Source: Dichotomocladium elegans (taxonomy: Eukaryota > Mucoromycota > Mucoromycetes > Mucorales > Lichtheimiaceae). Taken from it: a stretch of 64,000 nucleotides of DNA. Below, in pieces: positions 55,336 to 64,000 of the stretch. Every line of letters starts with the position of its first letter. Position 1 is the first letter of the stretch. A program made the translations under genes and the position numbers. A model generated the notes under the pieces. The model was given only the letters and a program-made list of their open reading frames with translations. It was not told where the DNA came from and searched no databases. The DNA is taken from positions 434,001 through 498,000 of the forward strand of contig JAIXMN010000010.1 of assembly GCA_025716815.1 (NCBI GenBank), given 5' to 3'.

Positions 55336-58300
55336 ATGACGAGCGAAGTCGATGCGTTACCCCTGAGCTCATTTAATCAATCCCACATCATTACTCGGCG
55401 GCTGGGCCGCCCACGAAGCTTGATTCCTGATGCAGACGTTCCCAGTTTAACAGTGCGATGGTAAACGTTTTCTTTTTTTTATAAAAAAAAAACAAAAAGC
55501 AATGGTTACTTCCCGTCCCCCTTTTTTTTTTACCAACATGCCTACAAAAACCAATATAAAAAAGGTTTCACGCCATTGATAACCCCATTACAGACCCAAT
55601 TATGACCCGGAGGGCAAGGAGCGCAACACGCAAGGGTACAAGCAATCCTAGCACACCGGCCTCACCTAAGCGTTCTTCGCCGCGAGAATGGGTACCGTTT
55701 TCCAAACGGGATTCGAATGCACTTGAAAAGGCCTATCAGGTTCATAAAGGGGAGAGGAAAGGAGAGAATAGGGGATGCGATAACGTGGGAGGTGGACTTG
55801 CATCGGTCTCGTGACTGACTAGGACCAAAAAAAAAAAAAACACCCCAAGAATAACGATGTTCGCGCAACGGTGTTGGTCAATGAGGATTATCTCTTCGAA
55901 GTGGACGTGACGCAGCGGACGATCAGCCCTGTGTATTGGGAAGGGCCTGTCTATGAAGTCCGACGCGCGACCTGGTTTATGCAGGGCGATGGGTCAAAGT
56001 GGGTTCCATGTGAAGAAAACCTCGCAGAGCAAATTGAGCTGGGATACTAGTAAGTTGTTCCCGGAAAAACACACATGCTTTGTCTAGCTTGTGGCACTCA
56101 AAAAATCCCGCTTGCGTTCAAGTAAGCATAAGCCTTGGCTGATGTCAGACGAACCACCGCCGTCGCCCCCGTCCAATCCAGATGACAATTCCCCTACGTC
56201 TCCGACAGAGAAGACAGATATACAACGGTCAGCAACAGAAATTGAAGAAAAAAAGCTCGAGCAGAAATTAGAACAGCAGCCGGTCGAGAAACAGTGGAAC
56301 TTGCTGGGGCCCTACCTCAGTCAATACATTGTCTACACCGGCGCCAATAATGCCTGGCTGCTCTAGTAAGAGAAATGCATACATGAAAGAAAGGGCGGGC
56401 GGGAGCTTCTGAATTGGGGCACTAGTTACTGACCGAAAAAAAAAACTCCTCTACAGCAACACAACAGGAGGCAAGATCGCAAAAAGCATTATTACCCGCT
56501 TAACGAATCGATCTAACCTCGGCGGGACCCGTCTTTTGCGAGGTTATCCCGCAGTTGAGAAACAAGCGAAAGCCAAAACGACGCTCACTTCAGCATCAAA
56601 GAATGCGGACACGGAAAGGTCCGTCAAGACAGACGAAAAAGGTGAACCACCAGTCGAGGAACAAGAACCGCAGGATTATGAGGGCGAAGACAGCGAAGGT
56701 GAAGTGCGAAGCATTGATCATTTGATCTTTGTGGTCCATGGGTAAGTTCGTAAGCGGGGGGGAACCAGTGGCCATTTCTAGGTGAGCTTTGCTCACTGCA
56801 TATATAGGATTGGCCAGAAGATGTCCGAGCGGATGGGACAAAACTTCACGCATGGTAGGTTTATATATATATATATATCCAATTTCTTGCTGCAGAACAT
56901 TCCCTGCTTAGAATAGCTTATGGTTTACAGATGTGAATTTGCTGCGGAAAACGATCAAATCTGCTTATCCAACTGCAATTGCTGCTACGGACGATGCTCA
57001 ACGACCTAATGGCATCCAAGTTTTACCTATCCTATGGCGACACGAGATCACGTTTGGGGTGGCTAGCGATGGTGAGGTTGGGGACGAGATGGACCTTGGC
57101 ACCGTCGGTGCAGACGATGGATCCCCAACGCTAGATGAGGTGACTGTTGAGGGTGTGCCAAACATTCGCCTCGTTGTCTCGGATGTGCTCCTTGATGGTA
57201 AATACTAGAAAATACCCATTTTTGCATGTTCATCTCATGCGGCTAGGCTAACCTTCGCTGTAAAGTCCCTCTCTACCTTACGCAAAAATACCGAGATCAA
57301 ATGACAACCACCATCACCAAAGAGCTCAACCGCGTGTACAAGTTATTTATTCGGCGCAATCCTGATTTCATTGAGCGAGAAGGGAAGGTCACTATTATTG
57401 GACATTCACTCGGGGTAAGTTGCGGCAAATGAAGGAAGGAAGGGAGGGAACCCAATCCCTCTATCAAGTGCACACGCTAAAGACATAACGCCAACACGTT
57501 GTCCAGTCTCTTCTTGGCTTCGATATCCTAAGTACACAACCTGAGCATGGGCCGTCGCAAGACGCACGGAAGATCGCAATGCTAGATAGCGATCCTGGAC
57601 CAGCTGCGGCTGCAAGTGACAAGAAGAGCCCGGCTCTGCTGTTCCCTGTGAAAAACTTTTTTGCTCTGGGATCACCGCTCGGCGTGATTCTTCTCCTCCG
57701 GGGCTACAAGATTGCGCCTAGAAAATGCTTAGACGGCGCTTCTCCTGGGAAACAAATCAACGATTTCGGTGATATGACGAGCACATCGTCCACTGTTTCT
57801 TACTGTTACCCAGCCGTCGAGAACCTGTACAATGTGTTCCATAAGGTTTGCTGATGATTACATTGGGTAACGGGGTAGGGTAGACAATGCTAATATCCTC
57901 CCGATAGTCTGATCCTGTTGCGTACCGCCTGGAACCATTGATCGCGCGCCAGTACTCGGCTAATCTCAAGCCAGTGCCTATCACGTATATCAAAGGCGGC
58001 CTGAAGAGTGTTATTGACGCGGGCTTTAGCGTGGGCTCGGGCATCGCAAATCGCGCGGGTGCCATGTACGAATCCTTTAAGCTCGGATTCACGACCAATC
58101 TGTTCATGCGCGGCTTTGGCATTGCAAAGACGATGGATGACGAACGAAACGGCGTCACAGATGCTAATAGTACAGAGCAAGCGGTGGCAACGGTCGCCTC
58201 GACGTACGTGGGTGACCAGGGAGATGACAGCCACTCGCTGCGGTCACGGTCGAGGAGCGATCCGCCGTCTCTCCCGGGCAAATTCCGGAACCGCTCCGCA

Positions 58301-58553
58301 TCCACCGCCACGGAGCTACCCGGAGCAGAGAAACTACGCTTGCTCAATCGCACGGGGCGCGTCGATTTCTGCTTGCAGGAAGGTATCCTCGAGAATCCCT
58401 ATTTCAGCGCATTCAGTGCGCATATGCAGTATTGGCAGGTAGGACTGGAATGGGGTGGGGGGAAGTCGGCATTGACTGTCCATAGATTGACCCTCTACTC
58501 AAAAGGACCTTGACGTGGCCGCCTTCCTGGTACGGGAAATTTACAGAGATTGA
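55336..58553 (+). CDS. DDHD-domain phospholipase A1 (PA-PLA1 family), 802 aa, 11 exons
   Basis: Intracellular lipase hydrolysing phosphatidic acid or related lipids. Exons: 55336-55460, 55565-55739, 55850-56049, 56123-56365, 56457-56741, 56808-56854, 56931-57197, 57266-57414, 57507-57845, 57908-58438, 58506-58553; total 803 codons. The N-terminal part has the family opening (FHAIDNPITDP; VLVNEDYLFEVDV; YWEGPVYEVRRATWF). The lipase core shows LIFVVHGIGQKM and the nucleophile elbow TIIGHSLGSLLGFDIL (catalytic Ser in GHSLG). The DDHD region includes FFALGSPLGVIL, VFHKSDPVAYRLEPLI (DP pair), VDFCLQEGIL and FSAHMQYW, and ends DLDVAAFLVREIYRD. The last acceptor (58504-58505) is chosen over the one at 58486 because only it restores this conserved end. 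The donor after exon 2 (GTTCAT) is weak, so that junction is least certain. Confidence 0.9.
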
Positions 58554-58759
58554 CGTCGATGCTTACAATAAAAGCGCGCTTGAAGCATGGAGAGTGAGAC
58601 ACATCTTCCCACCGACAGGCATGGTCCTGTCTATCTGAACGTAAGGAAATTTTGCGCAAAAGCTCTTTTTCTTGCGAGCTTTCAATTTTTGGGATAGGGG
58701 TTGTACTGTATGTATTTACGCATTCTATGGATGGGTGGAAAGGGGAGACGGGGGCGGGA

Positions 58760-59201
58760 CTACTGGGTAGTTTTGTGGAAGGCGTCCATGACTCGGTCAT
58801 TGGCCGCATCGGCCTCAAACTGCTTCGGAAGCTGGAGGCCGACGCGCTTCGCTGACATTTCGATCTTCTTTTTCTGCTCCAGAACAATCGCGGAGTAACG
58901 ATCCCGAAGTTCCTGAATGAGAGTATATATATAAGAAAGTGTGTCAGTACAGCGAAAAAAAAAAGAGGGGAATGCTTCGCCTCGCATTCAAAAAGAGGCT
59001 CCCATTCATGCCTTGTGTTGTCTCGAGCTTCGTAGATAGGTGAGGACATTGTCTGCGTTACGGTTCAGGGCATTGAGTTTCTCGGGATCCGTCACGAACT
59101 GGTTTTCGCGGTAGATCGACTTTAGCTGGTTTACAAAGATGGTGTTCTTCTTGGCAAACTAGGAGGGTCTGAATTATTATTCTATGCACGGCCTCTCTCT
59201 C

Positions 59202-59235
<34 letters not shown>

Positions 59236-59342
59236 ATGTCTTTATCCCGCACGCCGCACCGGATGCGCATAAACTGGAGACACACCTGGCGATTCACTTC
59301 GCGAAGTAGGTTGCGGTAAGTTGAAAGGGTATGTGCTGCCAT
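58760..59342 (-). CDS. FMC1: FMC1-like ATP synthase assembly factor (LYR-type), 118 aa
   Basis: Mitochondrial matrix protein that, in yeast, helps Atp12-dependent assembly of the F1 part of ATP synthase. Exons: 59342-59286, 59158-59012, 58912-58760. The start has the LYR-type pattern (TLSTYRNLLREVNRQ). Exon 2 gives NADNVLTYLRSSRQHK, exon 3 ELRDRYSAIVLEQKKKIEMS then AKRVGLQLPKQFEAD, which match the family in order. The second intron (59011-58913) starts GC (AAG/GCATGA), not GT. It is required because the unspliced frame stops right after HK-A, and HK joined to ELRDRY restores the family motif. Intron 1 holds (CA)n, (GA)n microsatellites. Length fits the family. Confidence 0.82.
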
Positions 59343-60705
59343 GTCAAGGACGATCGATTGATTTAGGAGGGGGTGTTGGGGGAGTAGAGAGAGAAAAAAA
59401 AAATAAATCCTCCCCTTTTGTGGGTTTGCAATGTGCCAGTCGGTTCTTCAAAACATTGAATTTGAGGCCAAGCTCTCCCCGCATTGGGGCCGTCCCGCGG
59501 GAAGCTCTGCGCATTGTTTCTTTCCGAGCCTCCTTGCATAAACAAGTCCCCAAGAACCTGATCCGTCTGTCTGAAACTTGTACTCGATAGGGAGGTGATC
59601 GCCCGCATGAATAAGAAAATGGGCTTGGGAAGAGATCATTGGCAAGATGCAAGTGATGACAAGTTGTGTTTCTGCTTTTGAATTGTGTCGAGCAATCAAC
59701 CTGGAGGCATTGCAGAAGAAGAAGAATACTCAAGGAGCTGGGCAGCAACCTTGCTCGCCAATGCATTGCGGTTGGCGATGGTGTAGGAAGAGGAGGAAGT
59801 GGTCTCATCTTTTGCGGTGTCTCTGGTTCCATTTCCCCTCAATGACAGCTGCAGCGGTTCGAGGTTGACATGGGGCTCATCCGAGGCGCACACGCATACA
59901 TATGCACGCACACGCGCACGCGTGAACACCGCAAACGCCGTCTGATAAGTTAGAGCGTAAGGTGCAGAAACAAGCTCTTTTTTTTTGGTGATGGTAGAAA
60001 TGAAATGGGTCCCCTTTTTTTCGTACCGTCGGTTTTATTACTCACCACTTTCTCTCTCCCCCCCCCATTTTCCCTCTTTCTTTTTTTCCTGATGGACCTT
60101 TCAGGTTCTCGAAAATAAAGGTATTATACATCAGTATTTATGCTACTATTGTAACGTTCAAACGTACAACGCTTCACTTACGCCCTGGCAGAAGGGCAGC
60201 GGGGGGTGATGGTTTGATCAGTTGGTTGGTCGATGAAGCATCGTCCAAGAACAAACCAAGGGTCATAGATCCCTCATCCTCACCCTTGGTGGCTCTATAG
60301 AGCAAGATGCCATTGTATAAAATATAACGTTCTTTCAGACAGCAAGATTTCATAACGACCCCAGAAGATTGTCGTATATCAGATCTTGGCTTTTTAGTTA
60401 CTGCCTAGAATAAGGAGGAACAAAAATACATGGTACACGAACAGGAACAAGGGACGGGATGGGACGGATGGGGGGAAGATCGGATGAAATCGAACACTGT
60501 GCACTTTCGTTCTTTTTCTTATAACCTAGAGGATTTCTATCCTGTCTACATCTGTCCCGGAAGTAATACACATAATGAATCGTGGGTTTATTACAGACAG
60601 ATGCAATAGGTATGAAAGGTATGAGGCAGGGTTTAAAAGAGAAACGACGGAAAATGATATCAAATTCTATACATTGGTAGCTGTTATGCGTTTAAAACGA
60701 TTCTC
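59343..60705. other. Region with possible unresolved small gene
   Basis: On the minus strand, 59937-59690 (containing TIANRNALASKVAAQLLEYS) and 59650-59560 (containing HLPIEYKFQTD) look codon-like and could be exons of a small protein. Splice sites are weak, there are overlapping alternative frames, and I recognise no family. 59900-59935 is alternating purine-pyrimidine (CGCACG-type). 60100-60700 appears to be 3' flank of the next minus-strand gene. Confidence 0.3.
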
Positions 60706-62929
60706 CTACAGATCAGCAATTTCAACGGCTGTAGTTTTCCCGGCCACGATCTCGCGCTCAAGCTCTCGGAGAATAGCTTCATCTTCGTCCTCAGTATCAC
60801 AAAAAGGTCGTACAGGGCCCGGACTGCTTGTGGACGTTTTTCGTAATGTGGGGAGTACTACAGGTCCCGACGGTAGAACGCGTACAGGTGGTGGCAGTGC
60901 TGTGGACGGTGACGCCTCTGCCCTCTGGAGTGCAGCTCGCTCCTCCGGTGTCCAGTCTCTTTCAGCTGCGGGCCTGAGCATGTTATCCAAATTGCCATCC
61001 TCAATACTCTGAAGCACCTCTTCCAGTTGCTATGTGACATATTATTCTTTCTCAGAAAAGCGCTCGTAGATCAAGGAGTCAGGAATCCTTACCCCGCGAT
61101 ACTCGCCGCCTACAAAAATCTGTGGTAGTTCTTTTGCCCGTCCCTCGCTCGAGCCATCATTGTTCGCTCGCTTCATATATTGGAAGGCAGATACGCTCGA
61201 TGCAACGTCGACCAATTCATATTTCACATTATGAGTCCTGAGCAACTGCTGAATCTGCTCCTGTCTGTATTTAACCTATTGGGGATATGCAACACAGATG
61301 TCAACATAAGGTTATAGAAGGTATGACAAATTCCTACCTGGGCATTCCCACTCACAGTGGATATATAGACTTGGACAGCTTTGGGATCGAGTGGAGTAAG
61401 AACCGGGGCATAGTCCACAATAGCAGCATTTGCAATGCGCTCAGCAGGAGTCTTCTTCTTGGGTCCAGCCGTCTTTTTTAAGATAGACAAAGGCGGCGGA
61501 GCAGGCCAGGAAATCGCCTCCGTCGGCAAGAATCGCGACGACCAGTTGGCTTGGTGGGTCTTGAACTGATGAGCAGACCGGGACCGTTCCACGTGGCGGA
61601 CCTCTTGCGGACGGACATTGTCCACAGGCTCCTTCCGTCTAGGGGACGTATAATCCTCTTGCTCAAATTCCTCGAGGATTCGATGGAGCTCAATATCAAC
61701 CAACTTTGCAGTGTCTTCTACGATCTCTGGCGATTCCACTTTGTTGAGCCTCTCCAGTACTCTCTTCATCTCCTTTTCGTGCTGCTGTTTGAGCTCCAGG
61801 AGCTCAATTGTCATATGATGCATTGCCTCATCGCGAGCGATCTTGAGGTTATCAAGTGCCTTTCCACGCTCTAGCAAAAGTTTGTCCTTTTCGGCTAATT
61901 CGGCCTCGTACTTTTTCCGGCACTCTGCGTGAGCCAGCCGCTGAGCTTCGAGTTGTTCCGCAAGTCCGAGAGTTTTAGCATTCTCGCTCGTATCGTGCTC
62001 GACTCCTTTTTCTTCTGACTGCAGCTGAGGGAGTTTGTCAGACTCCTGGGTCGTTACCACAAGCTCGTTCGTTGCCATCTCTTCCTGCACCGTGCGTTAG
62101 CATAGGTTTTTCATGCATCCAACCAGACTACGCTCTACAAACCTCCATCCCCAGCTTTTGCACCAGGAACAACTCCTTCTTGACCTCCTCCTTCTCCGTT
62201 AGTTCGTCCCCATAGCTGGTTTGTACCCGCAGATACTCTTCCAATTGTTGGCGCAATTTGCGCAGCTCCTCATCCTGCTCTTGGATCAGTTTCTCCTTGG
62301 CTTGCAGTACTTTTGAGTGAACATCATTTTTATCGATCTCGACAACGGCTGCTTCTGCTGCTGCTGCAGGTGGTAAACCTGTTTTCGTCTTTCGGAGAAG
62401 CTGTGACTTGAGCCGCTTTAATTCCTCCTCCTGACTGGCTATCTTTTTCACGTATTCATTGTTCTATCAGACAAGGAGAGCAGTGAGCAGATGGATATTT
62501 GACAACATTTTGACGCTAGTACTAGTATGGGGGGATGTGCGCAGGGTTTCTCAGCTGCCCTACCTTCCGTTTCAATTCATCGTACTCCTCCCTCATTTGT
62601 GCCAAAGGCGATTTGCGAATCGTCGGTGCGGAATGCGCGTTTGGACTGCGGACCTGCTGTCTTGCAGGTCGAGCGTTACTCCTTCCGGTAGGGGCTATGC
62701 CAGGCGGTGGCGGAGGGCGTGGAGAGCGAAGAGGACTGGTGGATCGCATGTCTTGTCCGGCGGTAGTCGGTTTTCTGAGTTTAGACGTTGATCGCAGCGT
62801 TTTGGCGGTGTTGGGGGAGGCAGGTGAGGGTTTCAAAGCTGTGGGTACTGTTGCTGATGAAACTGTTCTCGTGGGAGGTTTTCTCCTTCGCGTAGCACCG
62901 GAAGCGACTGTGACATTTGGTGAAGGCAT
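60706..62929 (-). CDS. Coiled-coil protein with thioredoxin-fold (SH3BGR/glutaredoxin-like) domain, 646 aa
   Basis: Exons: 62929-62564, 62463-62143, 62084-61338, 61275-61093, 61029-60706; introns are GT-AG of 58-100 nt, all phase 0. Residues 1-105 are basic, Pro/Ser/Thr-rich and disordered. A long coiled coil follows (YVKKIASQEEELKRLKSQLL; KVLQAKEKLIQEQDEELRKL; HAECRKKYEAELAEKDKLLL). Near residues 462-550 is a thioredoxin-like domain: KAVQVYISTVSGNAQVKYRQ, then QIQQLLRTHNVKYELVDVAS and ELPQIFVGGEYRG. The position of the redox CxxC is SVSGN, so it is redox-inactive like SH3BGR proteins rather than a glutaredoxin enzyme. The tail is acidic and ends IADL. The role is unknown; scaffold or cytoskeletal binding is inferred only from architecture. 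Confidence 0.82.
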
Positions 62930-63718
62930 TGAGAGGAAGAGAAAGAAGGTGGAGGAGAAAGAAAGAAGGAAAGAGGGAAAGAAAGCGAATGGAGAAATAG
63001 AGAAGCGCAGAGGGGATGTATATGCGTATGGGGATCTTTTGGGGGGAGCAGTTTATTGGGGGTGGGGCAGTTGGATTTACCTTAAAGGTGGTCAACAAAA
63101 CATGGCCAATCGCGCCATTTCGCATTTGAGGAAAGAAGGATCGACAGCAACATTAGTCACTTGGCAATTCCTTTCTCAGATACATGTTTTTGTTGCTGTT
63201 ATGGACGTAGGATATAAAGTGCTTGGACCATTTGGTTTGTATAACACCCTGTTATGGTTCAGAATGAGATACTCCTTTCAATGGCGGTGTCAAGCTTTTT
63301 GCTAGTATTGCAAACAGAAGGTTGTTATTGTAGAGAAATAAGCCCGAATTGTATATCCAACAACAACATTGGCATCTGCTGACCATCCGATTCATGCGTC
63401 ATCTTAGCGACGCCCTCCTAAATTTAATGGAGCGGGCATCAAGTTTCCCTTTTTGTGATTGACCCCAGCGCTTTACTGCTGCTCAAAGCCAGGATCCACA
63501 TGGCAATCGCTAGGTTTTATGCACTCTTCGGTGTAAGTGCTCTGTAGCTAGAGATACATATTATGATGCTGACGCTGGTGCGACATAGACCTCTGCGGCT
63601 GACGCTCACACACACACACACATACACACCAGGACAGACATTTTATACACAAATACACCCATTAGGTGCAACATATACAGAGCAGTGGTTCGCTCTCTTC
63701 CTTCTTTTACGCTGCTAC
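62930..63718. other. Divergent intergenic region
   Basis: Promoters for the coiled-coil/thioredoxin gene (-) and the F-box gene (+). Purine-rich block 62931-63005 immediately upstream of the former. A (CA)n microsatellite lies at 63608-63625. The plus-strand frame 62535-63305 is an antisense shadow. Confidence 0.5.
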
Positions 63719-64000
63719 ATGAAACACGTCCAAAATATCTACAAAATTCTTCTTAGACCCTACACGCTCTTTTTTGGTCACCCCTCTCAGAGCAACCACA
63801 GTGCTGACGACAATGACTCCCTAGCCAGACGACTCGACCCCGCTACCCGGCTACATTTTGATCTCATGTGTCTTGTGCTTAATTACTTGGCAATCCCGAG
63901 TCTCCTTGAATGCACTGGTGTCAGCCAGACCTGGTTTGCATGCGTTGTATTCATGCCGAACTTTTGGGATCGCATGGCCAAGGAAATGCCCTTCGTCAGC
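63719..64000 (+). CDS. F-box protein, 5' part only (window edge)
   Basis: ATG at 63719 opens 94 codons that run off the window. Residues 44-90 fit an F-box: RLHFDLMCLVLNYLAIPSLL, then CTGVSQTWFACVVFMP and NFWDRMAKE. That is the Leu/Ile-spaced first helix, the V-S-x-x-W core and the terminal W. F-box proteins recruit substrates to SCF ubiquitin ligases through Skp1. The substrate-binding part (often leucine-rich repeats in these fungi) lies outside the window, so the target is unknown. Confidence 0.75.
   Translation, partial: MKHVQNIYKILLRPYTLFFGHPSQSNHSADDNDSLARRLDPATRLHFDLMCLVLNYLAIPSLLECTGVSQTWFACVVFMPNFWDRMAKEMPFVS

Noticed and set aside
58439..58627. Alternative last exon of the phospholipase using the acceptor at 58485-58486 (ending at 58627)
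   Set aside because: It keeps an open frame but loses the conserved DVAAFLVREIY ending of DDHD proteins obtained with the acceptor at 58504-58505.
62535..63305. 256-codon plus-strand open frame
   Set aside because: Antisense to exon 1 of the coiled-coil/thioredoxin gene and its purine-rich upstream; no domain and skewed composition.
1..64000. tRNA, rRNA and riboswitch genes
   Set aside because: No cloverleaf-like A/B box pairs, rRNA segments or riboswitch cores were recognised by eye; a tRNAscan or Rfam search would be decisive.

Overview
The window looks like a chromosomal piece of an early-diverging fungus, most likely Mucoromycota (Mucorales-like). The evidence is: short spliceosomal introns (about 50-130 nt) in almost every gene; a Zn2Cys6 regulator with long polyQ; signal-peptide kelch membrane proteins; a gene resembling an expanded, uncharacterised Mucoromycota family; and fungal Tc1/IS630, pogo and Fanzor-type elements. 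The genus cannot be fixed from the sequence alone. All gene models below were spliced by hand, checking phase at every junction.

Layout: 1-15 kb is a gene region with an unrecognised two-exon gene (1788-2547, +), a 1096-residue Zn2Cys6 transcription factor (7045-3657, -) and two tandem paralogous kelch-repeat membrane proteins (11130-9056 and 15085-12971, -). The upstream kelch copy carries a one-base frameshift. About 15.6-42 kb is a mobile-element island: a decayed pogo/CENP-B-type transposase; a complete 3.15-kb IS630/Tc1-type transposon with perfect 21-bp terminal inverted repeats, TA target duplication and an open 738-residue transposase; several Tc1-like relics; a coiled-coil gene; two eukaryotic TnpB homologues (Fanzor-like, both damaged); two copies of a TA-flanked MITE, one nested in a Tc1 relic; a 12-copy ~151-bp satellite with trimeric higher-order organisation; and a 0.93-kb inverted segmental duplication spanning much of the island. 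One clean seven-exon orphan-family gene (37657-39534, +) sits inside the island.

42.9-64 kb is dense, conserved housekeeping sequence: an arrestin-domain protein (-), a TM9/EMP70 membrane protein (-), a mitochondrial PaaI/THEM4-like thioesterase (-), an MPDU1 homologue (-), an ACOT9-like acyl-CoA hydrolase (+), cytosolic aspartyl-tRNA synthetase (+), a DDHD-domain phospholipase A1 (+), the ATP-synthase assembly factor FMC1 (-), a coiled-coil/thioredoxin-fold fusion (-) and the start of an F-box protein (+, cut by the window edge). Two different mitochondrial acyl-CoA thioesterases lie within 3 kb of each other. Genes are individually promoted; no operons, rRNA, tRNA or CRISPR arrays were seen.

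The points most worth following are the paired Fanzor loci, the apparently intact IS630-type transposon, the higher-order satellite, the unusual number of GC-AG introns (five in roughly sixty), and the kelch frameshift that lies inside a possible 47-nt in-frame intron.
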